DNA of 34,770 bases. Origin: Tannerellaceae bacterium. Its GTDB lineage: Bacteria > Bacteroidota > Bacteroidia > Bacteroidales > Tannerellaceae. The stretch spans positions 1-34,770 of the forward strand of contig JAIRYL010000088.1 of assembly GCA_031267775.1 (NCBI GenBank), given 5' to 3'. Under the pieces are notes generated by a model. The model had not been told where the DNA came from, did no database searches, and saw only the letters and a list, made by a program, of their open reading frames with translations. The translations under genes were made by a program, and so were the position numbers. Below, piece by piece: positions 16,513 to 26,670 of this stretch. Positions within the stretch are counted from its first letter, which is position 1, and every line of letters begins with the position of its first letter.

Positions 16513-18789
16513 TTATTTTACTACAATTTCATCGCAAAACATCACGGCGGCGCCCCCTGCATTGACATGCCAAACCGGATTTTTCAATATACTCTCCGCA
16601 TGTACGTTAATATAGCGCGCGCGTCTGTCCGTATTCGCCTCAAAAGACTGCACATAAATAACCCTTGGCATGGAATCTACTTCGGGCTCCATCGGATCTA
16701 CCGGATTAACCACTTTTATTTCGTCCGAATAGGTTTTACCATCCGCCGAAAACGAATAGGTTACATAGCGCGGCAACGCCATGGTATACCAGGTATCTTT
16801 TGCGTCGAAGAAATCCATATTGAGGTACTTGACGGGTTTCACTTCGCCCAGGTCGAGAACAAAATCGATATGGCTGTTTTCGTAGGCAACCCAGTTGTCA
16901 AACCTTACGTCGCGCCAGTCTTCATACGACCCGAATATACCGTCTGTCAGCGATCCGGCGCCTTTATACCTCGCGCTCGGTTCAACCGCCGGTATAACCG
17001 TTTTATTCAGCGAAAGCGCCTCCCTGGTATCTTCTACCTTTTTAAATATCCGCTGATAAGAAGCCATATAGTCGTCGGGCGATATACTGCGTTCACGCAA
17101 GCGGTTCACGCCCTGTTTTTTTGCAACTTCGACAAACTGATTTAACAACGACACGATTTCGGGATTAAACGTAATCTTTTGATTGGCGTCGGACTGAAAC
17201 AAACTTCGCGGCGTATCAACTTCCGTCCGGCTGATTTGAATTTGCGCATAGCTAACGGGCAAACGGGCAATCCTTACACGTTGCAGACAGGCGGTATCCT
17301 GTTCAACCGCCTTTTCCGCCTGGTCGAACAGTTGATTATACCTGTCCATCAGTCGAGCCGACAGGTAACTTTCCCTTGCCGCTTCGGGACTGCCGAAAAT
17401 ATCCAGGCGAAATCCGCTTTCGAGCAAGGCTTCGCGCATAACGTCGATATACTGGCGGATAAACGGCCCCGCAGCGCCAAAATACCCCGTAACAAAATCG
17501 TCTATTATCGCATCAGCATCCGCCTTCGGATTCCAAAGAAGCTTGCTGATAAGATACGCCCTCAGTTCGGCCATCTCCCCTCCTGTCTGGCTGTTAGACT
17601 GCATAAAGAAGGAGTTAACCCGGTTATCGGTAAAGAAATCGAGGTTCGGCCCGATGGTATGCAGGTTTGGAAACGGACTGACCAAATTGCTGAATTGAAT
17701 ATTATAATCCCAAATCAAGATATCCTGCGCCAGTTTTCCCCAATTCCTCAAATCGCGCGAAAAGGCGGTATCCGTTTCAAAAACAGGCCTGTTGCGCTTG
17801 CTCTCAATGTTACAGAGCATAATATTTACATTCGGTTCGGGTATAATATGGTCGGGCGCAGTCCGTGTATACCAATAAGCCAGGGTAGAAATCATCTTGT
17901 CGGGAAAAGCCTTTGCCACCCGGTTGACAAAATAAATCATCGACCCGCTGCTCCTGCGGGCGTCTCCTCCGAACGTCTCGTTCAGCGCCAGGCATTTGTC
18001 GCATAAACAATACTTATCGTTATCATTTTGGCTCACCGACCAATATTTTAATTCCGGCTTTTGCGCTATCTCCTTTTCAAGGTTTTCGATACATATCCTA
18101 AGCACGTCCGGATTCGACAAACACAACTGGGTGGGCATACGCTGTCCGTTCCTGAGGGAATAATACTCCGGATGCGTACCCATGTATTCGCTGGGAGGAA
18201 CCAGCCTGTCGAACGTATGAACAAACAACCCCCACTCGCTTCGCGACGACAGCTTATGCCACTCGGCATACTCCCTGTCGCGCGTATCGCTGTAAGACGT
18301 CGTGCGATAAACGATGGAAGGAATAAACTCCGTATCAGGGGGTAAGGATACCGCCTTCTTGTGAGGAACAAGCATGGCGGCAGAGGTATATTTTCTGAAA
18401 CCGAATGTTTCCAGCAAGTCATAAACCCCGTAAAGCGTCCCTTTCTTTTCACCCCCGGCTATAACAAAATTGTTTCCAACCGATTTATAAATATATCCGT
18501 CGTCTTTTAATGGAGCCAGTTTCAGATCAAGCGCCTTGGCATACGCCGTTTGTCCAAGATAGATTGCGTTCTTCCCTGTATATTTTGCTTCTTCAACAAT
18601 CGGAAGTTTCGTTCCGGACATTTCAAACAAATAACGCTGAAGCTGCTGCGAAGCTCTTGTTTCAATCGTATCGGCGTTGGAGGGAATAACAATCTGATAG
18701 TTGGCCGCGCCGTTTATTTTCAATCCCGGATTACACCCGCATAACGACAGGACAAACAGGATACATACATAATAAGTTAGCTGTTTCAT
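16513..18789 (-). CDS. DUF4838-family lipoprotein with C-terminal discoidin-like domain
   Basis: 758 aa; lipobox SLCGC; HPEYYSLRNGQRMPTQLCLSNPDV, YWSVSQNDNDKYCLCDKCLALNETFGGDARRSSGSMIYFVNRVA. Confidence 0.85.
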   Translation of the reverse strand: MKQLTYYVCILFVLSLCGCNPGLKINGAANYQIVIPSNADTIETRASQQLQRYLFEMSGTKLPIVEEAKYTGKNAIYLGQTAYAKALDLKLAPLKDDGYIYKSVGNNFVIAGGEKKGTLYGVYDLLETFGFRKYTSAAMLVPHKKAVSLPPDTEFIPSIVYRTTSYSDTRDREYAEWHKLSSRSEWGLFVHTFDRLVPPSEYMGTHPEYYSLRNGQRMPTQLCLSNPDVLRICIENLEKEIAQKPELKYWSVSQNDNDKYCLCDKCLALNETFGGDARRSSGSMIYFVNRVAKAFPDKMISTLAYWYTRTAPDHIIPEPNVNIMLCNIESKRNRPVFETDTAFSRDLRNWGKLAQDILIWDYNIQFSNLVSPFPNLHTIGPNLDFFTDNRVNSFFMQSNSQTGGEMAELRAYLISKLLWNPKADADAIIDDFVTGYFGAAGPFIRQYIDVMREALLESGFRLDIFGSPEAARESYLSARLMDRYNQLFDQAEKAVEQDTACLQRVRIARLPVSYAQIQISRTEVDTPRSLFQSDANQKITFNPEIVSLLNQFVEVAKKQGVNRLRERSISPDDYMASYQRIFKKVEDTREALSLNKTVIPAVEPSARYKGAGSLTDGIFGSYEDWRDVRFDNWVAYENSHIDFVLDLGEVKPVKYLNMDFFDAKDTWYTMALPRYVTYSFSADGKTYSDEIKVVNPVDPMEPEVDSMPRVIYVQSFEANTDRRARYINVHAESILKNPVWHVNAGGAAVMFCDEIVVK

Positions 18790-18807
18790 ATTTACGTTTA
18801 TTAAAGT

Positions 18808-20127
18808 TTATTTTTGTAATATCAGTTTGGCAACTTTGATGGAAGAAGCGTTCTCCGGCGGAGGCGTACCCGTCCGGGGTAGTAACGAAGTAAGAAAAAG
18901 ATCGTTTTTCCCCACATACGGGCCATTCGTATTTACGTTTGAAATCTCTCCCATCCTTATTTCCGTTCCGTCGGCAAGTAACGTGGCGCTTTTCACCCGC
19001 CCGTTCATCCCTCTCAGGCAAACCTGCCCGATGTTGAAATTCGTAACATGGGCATATACCACGTCGCCCTTTTGCGTATACCATCCCCATTCGGGTTTCT
19101 CTAATCCAGCCGGGCCGCAGCCGTATATAGCCTCCTGGTTTGCATCCATCCATTCGCCTACTTCTTCCAGTATTTCGACCGATTTTTCGGGAATCTTACC
19201 CTTCGCGTCCGGGCCTACGTTGAGCAGTAAATTTCCGTTTTTACTGACGCAATTGATAAGCGTGTAAATCAAGTTGCGAGCCGTTTTATAATTAAAATCA
19301 TTTTTGTTATACCCCCACGAATTATTCAGCGTCAAACATAATTCCCATGGTACGGGACGTTCCGAACCGTCTTTTATAACGGCCGGAGGCGTAATTTGCT
19401 CAGGCCCGCCAAAATCTCCCGCGTATATTTCGGGCGCATCCGCCATCATATTTCCGCCAAGTCTATTATCTATAATCACGTGAGGCTGGTGTTTCTTCAC
19501 CATTTCAACCAGCTTGGTAGCTTTCCATTTTTCCCCCCGGTATTCGCCGTAAGAGTAATCAAACCATAAAATATCAATTTTACCATAATTCGTCACCAAT
19601 TCTTCTACCTGTTTATGCATGTAGTCGATATACTCGTCGAATTTTTCGTCCTTTCTTTCAAAATTGGGCTGATACCAGTCTAATAACGAATAATAAAATC
19701 CAATCCGTAAGCCTTCAGCCCGGAATGCATCTACAAATTCCCGGATCAAGTCGCGGCGTGCAGGCGTTTGGATTGCTTTATAATCGGTATATTTGCTGTC
19801 AAACAAACAAAAACCATCGTGGTGCTTAGCGGTAATTACAGCATACTTCATCCCGGCCTTTTTGGCAAGTTTCGCCCATTCTGCGGGATTGTAATCAACC
19901 GGGTTAAAGGCATCGAAATATTGCCGGTAGTTTTCGGTCGATATATTCTCGCGGTTTTTCACCCATTCGCCCCGTGCAGGAACGGCATAAATACCCCAGT
20001 GGATAAACATGCCAAACCGGGCTTCGCGAAACCATTCCGTCCGTTCTTGACGGGCTTCGTACGCAGACTGCCCGAATATTGCGGACAACGATAAAATAGA
20101 AAACAATAGAATAAATACGTATTTCAT
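18808..20127 (-). CDS. Alpha-L-fucosidase, GH29
   Basis: 439 aa; RFGMFIHWGIYAVPARGEW, YAVITAKHHDGFCLFDSKYTDY, KIDILWFDYSYG; signal peptide. Confidence 0.92.
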   Translation of the reverse strand: MKYVFILLFSILSLSAIFGQSAYEARQERTEWFREARFGMFIHWGIYAVPARGEWVKNRENISTENYRQYFDAFNPVDYNPAEWAKLAKKAGMKYAVITAKHHDGFCLFDSKYTDYKAIQTPARRDLIREFVDAFRAEGLRIGFYYSLLDWYQPNFERKDEKFDEYIDYMHKQVEELVTNYGKIDILWFDYSYGEYRGEKWKATKLVEMVKKHQPHVIIDNRLGGNMMADAPEIYAGDFGGPEQITPPAVIKDGSERPVPWELCLTLNNSWGYNKNDFNYKTARNLIYTLINCVSKNGNLLLNVGPDAKGKIPEKSVEILEEVGEWMDANQEAIYGCGPAGLEKPEWGWYTQKGDVVYAHVTNFNIGQVCLRGMNGRVKSATLLADGTEIRMGEISNVNTNGPYVGKNDLFLTSLLPRTGTPPPENASSIKVAKLILQK

Positions 20128-20157
20128 AGTAACTTTTTTTAATAAGAAGTATCAACT

Positions 20158-20198
20158 GAAAAAAAGACGTATCAAAATCAGGGGGATTTTGATACGTC
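20158..20198 (-). terminator. Rho-independent terminator/attenuator between DUF3823 and GH29 genes
   Basis: Minus strand GACGTATCAAAATC-CCCCT-GATTTTGATACGTC (14-bp perfect stem) followed by T7. Confidence 0.85.
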
Positions 20199-20209
20199 TC
20201 GTCATTTTA

Positions 20210-20938
20210 TCACAAAGATATAACCACCAATGGAGCGTAATTATACCGTATCGTACCTACGTCCGATACGCTTGCCAAAGCGCCAATCCGGAAATAATAA
20301 TTTTTCTTGTATTTAAAAAATTCGTTGGTATTACTTGGAATATCGATGCTTAACGTATACGTCGTATTGGCGTCAATCGTTTCGGCGGGGCTGAACGTTT
20401 TATAACACGAAGGATCCGAAATATTATACTTCACCTGTTCGCCCACATACATATCCGAAAAAGCGAACAGACGAACAGCTCCAAGCTTTACTTCAGGTTT
20501 TCCCGCCTGAAGCTTAAACGTAGCCACCACTTGATCGCCCTGTCTTGTAATCGACACATCCCTCGCCCGAATGTACGGGACAACCTCAAAATCATACGTA
20601 TTACTTCCTTTCTTAATATCGAGGTCTTCAATCGTAAACGGATAGAAATTACAGTCCATAAATACCACTTTATAATGAGCCGCAAAAACCATATCGTTCT
20701 GAAATTCTCCATTCTGTTTCACCACCCACGTTTGAACGCCTTCGGGCCAACCTAATTCGTAAACGCGAATAGCCGATCCGTTTTGAATATCCGTTTCAAC
20801 CAAAGCTCCTGTTTCGGCGTCTTTTATTCCACCTTTTAAAGAAGCGTTCGGAGCATCGTAATTGTCTATTTTAAACATGTCGCATCCCGATAAGAATAAA
20901 AGAGACGTTAATAGAAAAAATATGCTATGTACTTTCAT
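20210..20938 (-). CDS. DUF3823 domain-containing lipoprotein
   Basis: 242 aa; lipobox FLSGC, CDMFKIDNYDAPNASLKGGIKDAETGALVETDIQNG; directly downstream of susD. Confidence 0.85.
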   Translation of the reverse strand: MKVHSIFFLLTSLLFLSGCDMFKIDNYDAPNASLKGGIKDAETGALVETDIQNGSAIRVYELGWPEGVQTWVVKQNGEFQNDMVFAAHYKVVFMDCNFYPFTIEDLDIKKGSNTYDFEVVPYIRARDVSITRQGDQVVATFKLQAGKPEVKLGAVRLFAFSDMYVGEQVKYNISDPSCYKTFSPAETIDANTTYTLSIDIPSNTNEFFKYKKNYYFRIGALASVSDVGTIRYNYAPLVVISL

Positions 20939-20957
20939 CGTATAAAGTTTTAAAAGA

Positions 20958-22973
20958 TTAATGTCCCGGATTTTGCGTCAAACGATTGGTTTCCGTACTT
21001 GGAATAGCCTTATAGTAGTTTATCGGATTGAATTGCCGCCCGCCCGCTTGTTCGTCATGAAACTGATTGACGCGAACAAAAATGTATTTGGGCGTTCCTT
21101 CGCGAAGATCAACCAAAGGAACCAGCGCATGTCGCCTGCCTACGTTGAAAAAGGTGTGGTATTCGCGCCGGCGAAGCATATCGTCGTATCTCCTGCCTTC
21201 AAAAGCCAATTCTACCCTTCGCTCTTTCATAACGGTTTGAACCGTTAGCGGAATCTCGTCGGTATGGCCGGCTCTTTTCCGTAATTGATTTATATAGCTT
21301 CCGGCCAGCGTAGCGTCGCCCTGTCCGCTTTCTACGGCCGCTTCGGCATAATTCAGGTAGATTTCGGCCAGGCGGAAATCAATCCACGTTGTAGTAGACA
21401 CGGCCGTACTTCCGGTAACTACCACATTTTTATTCTCGGCCAGGTATTTCCGGATAGAAAATCCGGTACAGGAAAAATTCGAGTTTTCCATCCCTCCGCC
21501 TAAATTATCGAAGCCCGAATAACCGGCCGGACTGGCGGCGCCATAGGTGTAATACATTTTTCCGTCAAGCCCTTCTTCACTGCCGACGGCGTAAGCCACA
21601 ACATCTCCGTTTTTGCGGACAAGGCCGCCCTGCATAATAATTTTCACATCTTTATACATCGCTCCCGGAACGATTACGCTGCTAAGCAGACGCACGTCCT
21701 TCCCGGCAAAGGGTTCGTACAGATCATCGTATTTTTTGAACGGAACCGTCAGTTGGATATTATTCGGATTTGCATAGTAAAAATCCTCGTTGCCATCCTC
21801 GCGGGTTATTATTTTTGCGCTGGCGCCGCTTCCGTTATCGGTATAATCTTCGTATACGTCGACGATATCCAGGGTCACGCTGAAACGTCCGTGACGGAGA
21901 AATCCGGGATGGTTTTGCGCCGGGCTATAGAAGGCGTCGTAACTATGTCCCTGATTACTGACAAGCGATCCGTCTAAAAAAGCTTTTCCGAAAATAATTT
22001 CATTATTGGCCGTTAAAAACAAGTTTTGATAATTGGCCGCCGCCTCTTCCCTGTTTGCCGGATTGGGCATATACAAGGTATATCCCGAATTATCAATAAT
22101 CGCCTTGCAAGCGTTGATACATTCCAAATAATACCGATTTGCTTCGGAAGAAGAAACGCCCACATATCCTAACGTGGCAGCTTCGCCGATTAAGGGAGCG
22201 CTGTTCCAGAATTTTGCAACCGAAGCGGCATACAAAGCAACCCTCGATTTCAAGGCGTATGCAGCCCATTTACCGGCGCGATATTTACCATCTGCAAGCG
22301 TTTCCGGAAGACTGGCTATTGCTTTGTCGCAATCGCCCAAAATAAAATCCCACGTATCCTTTTCCGTACTGCGGGGAATATACAAAGCCGCGCTCTCCGT
22401 GCCCGGCGTATAATCGTTGTCCAGCGGCTTTTCCAGGATGGGAACGCCTCCGTAGCTTTTTGTCAGGCCAAAGTAAAGGTAAGCCCGTATAAAATAAGCT
22501 TCGCCTTGCAAGCGAGTAAATGTAGCTTCGGTAAGAACCTGCTCGTCTCGGGCTTTTTCAATACCTGTCAGAAACAAATTCAAGTCGCGAAGGCGCGCGT
22601 AAGCATATTCAAAATAATTGTTATCCGGCTGTCCTATGGGGTCGCTTCCGTCCGAGCGAATGGCGTCGCCGGTATACATATCGGTCGTAGCAAAATGAGC
22701 GCCCTGCCCTATACCGCGAATATAAAAGCCGCCATATCCCTGTGCATCGGTAGCAGTGCCAACGCCCGGATGATAATTGAAATCTTCCACAGGCATGGCA
22801 TTATATAATTCCGCCAAAAGCGTAAGTATACCTTTTTCGCTGGTTAACAGTTGATCTCCGCTTACTTTCGTTAACGGCTCCACTTCGAGGTATTGCGTAC
22901 ATCCTGCATGCAACGTCAACAAAAAAGCCGTAAAAACGATCCATGCTTTACTTTTCAATATATTCTTTTTCAT
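20958..22973 (-). CDS. SusD/RagB-family nutrient-binding lipoprotein
   Basis: 671 aa; HAGCTQYLEVEPLTKVSGDQLLTSEKGI..., RLQGEAYFIRAYLYFGLTKSYGGVPI, VMKERRVELAFEGRRYDDMLRR. Confidence 0.95.
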   Translation of the reverse strand: MKKNILKSKAWIVFTAFLLTLHAGCTQYLEVEPLTKVSGDQLLTSEKGILTLLAELYNAMPVEDFNYHPGVGTATDAQGYGGFYIRGIGQGAHFATTDMYTGDAIRSDGSDPIGQPDNNYFEYAYARLRDLNLFLTGIEKARDEQVLTEATFTRLQGEAYFIRAYLYFGLTKSYGGVPILEKPLDNDYTPGTESAALYIPRSTEKDTWDFILGDCDKAIASLPETLADGKYRAGKWAAYALKSRVALYAASVAKFWNSAPLIGEAATLGYVGVSSSEANRYYLECINACKAIIDNSGYTLYMPNPANREEAAANYQNLFLTANNEIIFGKAFLDGSLVSNQGHSYDAFYSPAQNHPGFLRHGRFSVTLDIVDVYEDYTDNGSGASAKIITREDGNEDFYYANPNNIQLTVPFKKYDDLYEPFAGKDVRLLSSVIVPGAMYKDVKIIMQGGLVRKNGDVVAYAVGSEEGLDGKMYYTYGAASPAGYSGFDNLGGGMENSNFSCTGFSIRKYLAENKNVVVTGSTAVSTTTWIDFRLAEIYLNYAEAAVESGQGDATLAGSYINQLRKRAGHTDEIPLTVQTVMKERRVELAFEGRRYDDMLRRREYHTFFNVGRRHALVPLVDLREGTPKYIFVRVNQFHDEQAGGRQFNPINYYKAIPSTETNRLTQNPGH

Positions 22974-22984
22974 ACTTTTTGCTG

Positions 22985-25900
22985 TTAAAAGTTAATACTT
23001 AACCCGAAATTCACGGCTTTCATAATCGGATACGTCAAATTCGCATTATAATCCTTTTCCTGTTTTTCAGGGTCGATTTTTTTCAATTCTTTATTCGTGA
23101 TTGTAAAAATATTAGTGGTTTTCACAAAGAGCTTTACATCCGATATATTCCATTTTTTAAGGATGGAAGAAGGCAGGGAATAACCAAGCTCAATATTCTT
23201 CAAACGCAGATAGTTACCCATCGGACGGAACAAACTGATCACGTTATCGCTTGTAACCCCCGGCCGCGGATTTACCCAGGGACGCAAGGGAGCGAATTTA
23301 CCGGGAATCCAGGCAGTAGCCGGATCGTAAGGATCGGCTTCTATGCTGTTTGTATGCCAGCGATCATAGTATTTTTCGTGCAAAGTAGGATATCGTCCGT
23401 AACCCCAAATATCATTCGAGGCAAAATTGACGGAATATAACGCAGCTCCCTGGAAAAGCAAATTCAAACTGAATGATTTATACGTACCCATAAAGGTAAG
23501 ACCATACTGCAAAGGCGGATTAACGGCCCCCGTGCTATTGCTTGTGCCGGAAGTGTATCCTTCGTCGCCAAATGTCCAATTGTCGAAAACCCTGTCGTTA
23601 TTATTAATCACGCCGTCTCCATTTGTGTCTATAATACGAAATTCGCCCGGCAACATTTTTGAATTTCCCAATGTCCCTCCATGCAAAGGTCCCGTTTCAA
23701 ATTGTTCCAACGACGTATATTGCCCGTCGTAGTTAAAAATCAAGGAACGTCCCGTGTAACGATCTTCGTTTCCGTTTTGCCATCTGTCCCACTGGCTTGT
23801 GAAGGCCGCTCTTTCCGTATGCAACCGTTTTTGACGCGCATACGTTGCATTCGCCGTTACACTATACGTAAAATCGTTTCCTATTTTTCCCTGATGCGTC
23901 AGATTCAGTTCCATTCCGACATTCATATCCGAGTTGATATTCTCCTGCGGAAATGAAGCGCCGAAGAAATTGGGCACCGTCGTGATACGGGTAGCTAAAA
24001 TACCTGTGTTTTTACGTTTGAACAGGTCAAAAGAACCTCCGAATTTTCCGCCCGGCAAATCGAAATCAATACCGATATTGGATATTCGGGTAGTTACCCA
24101 CGACAGCAAATTATTAACGACGCCAGGAGGATACATGCCCGTAGTTAACGTGCCTGCATCAAAAATATACCCCCTGGCCGCATTGCTTGTATATCCCGGT
24201 ATGTATTGAAAAGCGTCTCCCGCGTCGCGACCGCTTTCGCCATACGAAGCCCTAATCTTCAGGTTCTCCAGGAAAGGCAGCAGATTTTTCACAAATTTTT
24301 CTTCCGACAAACGCCATCCTATACTTGCCGAAGGGAAAAACACCCATCGTTTTTCCGGCGCATACCGGAACGAGCCGTCGTATCGCCCCACCAGTTCCAC
24401 TAAATATTTATTGGCATAATCATAATTCAAACGTCCGAAATAGGCGGCCAGCCGGCCAAATTCACGAAAGCCCAGGTTGGTTGCCGTAGTAGCGGTACCC
24501 TGGTTCAGGATGTCATGCGTATACAAGTCGCTATACAAGCGCTGCCCTCTCAGTCGATCCGCCCGCTCATTGGAACCTTCCATCGCGCCCATAACATTAA
24601 ATGAATGCGAACCGACGCGTTTATTGTAAGTAGCCATCAGGCGGAGATAGGCTTTTTCATAAAGGTCGATTTGGTTATAATAAGAATCTGTGCCGTAAGT
24701 GGCCTGGTAGAGATCGGAAAAATAGTCGTATAACTCGTAGCTTCTCGAAAGGTACGATTCGTTGATTTGACGGATGTTGTAATCCGTCAAGGCCGAAAGC
24801 GTCAAACCTTTTACAAAAGGAACCGTATACGTCAATTCAACTTGCGCTTGCCCGTTGAGCGTTTCCCAGCGGCGATACCCGTCTACATCCGGATCGATAA
24901 ACGCCATCAGGTTTTTGCCTTCGGGAGCTATTAGCGTATAATGTTCGTCATTATCCATCGTATGCCAGTTTTTACCGCGTTCGCTGGTCATAAGCGCTTT
25001 ATATACAGCCCAGAAATCATCCCGTTTACTTTGTCGCTTATCCTGGCGGCCCGAAAAGCCGATGTTCATCTTCAAATCTTTCGTCAGGGCGGCCGTTACA
25101 TTGGAACGGAAATTATAGCGTTTGTAATACATGATATCGCTGCTTAAAAGTCCTTCATCCGACGTAAATCCCGCACTGGCAAAATACTGCACCTTGTCGG
25201 TTCCTCCCCTGACAGACAGGTTATGATTTTGCTGGGACACGGAATTGTGCATGGTCAGGTCTATCCAGTCGATATCCTGATAGCCGGGTTGATTTGTCCT
25301 GTATTTTTCAAGAAGGTCAAAATCATACGCCGCATACATCCCTTTGCCGTCATTCCGTTGCATTTCATTGGCCATCTGCATATAATTATATGCGTCCATG
25401 GTCAGTTCCATACCGGTCGGCGTTTTCACGCCGTACAATCCCGTATAGGTGAACCGCGCTTTTCCCTGCGCAGTTCCTTTCTTTGTCGTTACGATAATAG
25501 CGCCGTTGGCGGCATTCATTCCATAAATGGCGGCGGAGGCGTCTTTCAGGATAGAGACGCTTTCAATATCTTCCGCGCTCAATTGCGCCAATTCTTTAAC
25601 AGCGTCGCCGGCTTCCCTGCCGCTACGCGTAACGCCGTCAATAATGATAAGCGGATTGCCATAACCGCGAATACTGATCATATTGTCAAACACGCCCGGT
25701 TCGCCGGTTTGCTGACGAATCAATAAGCCGGCTACTTTTCCCTGAATATTGGTGACAAAATTCTCCGTTTTGGTGGAAATGATTTCTTCGCCTTTTATAG
25801 CCGTAACGGCGCCAGACAGGGTTTCCTTTTTTTGTACCCCATAACCTACGACAACTACCTCTTCCAACATCTGACGGTCTTCCGCCAACCGGATAGTAAA

Positions 25901-26512
25901 TGCGCTCTGATTGCCTACGTTAATTTCCTGCGTTATATACCCTATATAACTAATCACTAACTGATTGTCGGACGAAACCTGGGTAATGGCAAATTTCCCT
26001 TCCGCATCGGTGATAGTGCCTTTGGCCGTTCCTTTAACGCCTACAGACGCTCCGATAAGCGGTTCGCCGGCTTCGTCAACCACCGTGCCGGTAACCGTTT
26101 TGGTTTGCTGCTGAAAAACAATATTGCTTTCGGAAGAAGACCTGTTTTTTGCCAGAGCAATGTATTTGTTCTGAAATTCATAACGAATATCCGTATCGGA
26201 AAAAACTTCGTTCAACATAGATACCAGATTTCCCGTTTTATTCTGAATACGTACAACGCGATTCATATCAACGTCTTCATTACGATACAGAATTAAGAAA
26301 TCGGTCTGACGCTCAATTTCCGTTATAAACTGTTTAATGGACAGTTCATTCGAATAAATCTCAATTTTAACATTCTGAGCGTCTGTATTAATAGCTGTTG
26401 CATGAAAAACAACGGCAAAAAGAAAGAGAAATGAAATTCTTGTGATTCTTGAAAAATTTTTAAAGTGTTCCTTTTTGAAGATAAAAGGAATCACAAATCG
26501 TTTTTTTTCCAT
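22985..26512 (-). CDS. SusC/RagA-family TonB-dependent transporter with N-terminal STN signalling domain
   Basis: 1175 aa; STN-like VKIEIYSNELSIKQFITEIERQTDFLILYRNEDVDMNRVVRI; carboxypeptidase-regulatory-like domain; VVVVGYGVQKKETLSGAV TonB/plug motifs. Confidence 0.95.
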   Translation of the reverse strand: MEKKRFVIPFIFKKEHFKNFSRITRISFLFLFAVVFHATAINTDAQNVKIEIYSNELSIKQFITEIERQTDFLILYRNEDVDMNRVVRIQNKTGNLVSMLNEVFSDTDIRYEFQNKYIALAKNRSSSESNIVFQQQTKTVTGTVVDEAGEPLIGASVGVKGTAKGTITDAEGKFAITQVSSDNQLVISYIGYITQEINVGNQSAFTIRLAEDRQMLEEVVVVGYGVQKKETLSGAVTAIKGEEIISTKTENFVTNIQGKVAGLLIRQQTGEPGVFDNMISIRGYGNPLIIIDGVTRSGREAGDAVKELAQLSAEDIESVSILKDASAAIYGMNAANGAIIVTTKKGTAQGKARFTYTGLYGVKTPTGMELTMDAYNYMQMANEMQRNDGKGMYAAYDFDLLEKYRTNQPGYQDIDWIDLTMHNSVSQQNHNLSVRGGTDKVQYFASAGFTSDEGLLSSDIMYYKRYNFRSNVTAALTKDLKMNIGFSGRQDKRQSKRDDFWAVYKALMTSERGKNWHTMDNDEHYTLIAPEGKNLMAFIDPDVDGYRRWETLNGQAQVELTYTVPFVKGLTLSALTDYNIRQINESYLSRSYELYDYFSDLYQATYGTDSYYNQIDLYEKAYLRLMATYNKRVGSHSFNVMGAMEGSNERADRLRGQRLYSDLYTHDILNQGTATTATNLGFREFGRLAAYFGRLNYDYANKYLVELVGRYDGSFRYAPEKRWVFFPSASIGWRLSEEKFVKNLLPFLENLKIRASYGESGRDAGDAFQYIPGYTSNAARGYIFDAGTLTTGMYPPGVVNNLLSWVTTRISNIGIDFDLPGGKFGGSFDLFKRKNTGILATRITTVPNFFGASFPQENINSDMNVGMELNLTHQGKIGNDFTYSVTANATYARQKRLHTERAAFTSQWDRWQNGNEDRYTGRSLIFNYDGQYTSLEQFETGPLHGGTLGNSKMLPGEFRIIDTNGDGVINNNDRVFDNWTFGDEGYTSGTSNSTGAVNPPLQYGLTFMGTYKSFSLNLLFQGAALYSVNFASNDIWGYGRYPTLHEKYYDRWHTNSIEADPYDPATAWIPGKFAPLRPWVNPRPGVTSDNVISLFRPMGNYLRLKNIELGYSLPSSILKKWNISDVKLFVKTTNIFTITNKELKKIDPEKQEKDYNANLTYPIMKAVNFGLSINF

Positions 26513-26670
26513 AACTTTGCGATTGTAAAGTGAATACTAAAATCCTATTTTAATTTGCTCGCAAAATAAATTACAGTGATTTCTTAGGAAAATAAGAAGT
26601 TCTTTTTGTGATAACAGCAAATTATTTGAACAAAAAGATGTTTCGATTTAACAAAAGAGGATATAATTTA

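Noticed and set aside
6868-20094. Many plus-strand ORFs of 60-351 aa opposite the PUL genes (e.g. 7653-8708)
   Set aside because: Antisense to well-supported coding genes, no recognisable domains; shadow ORFs.
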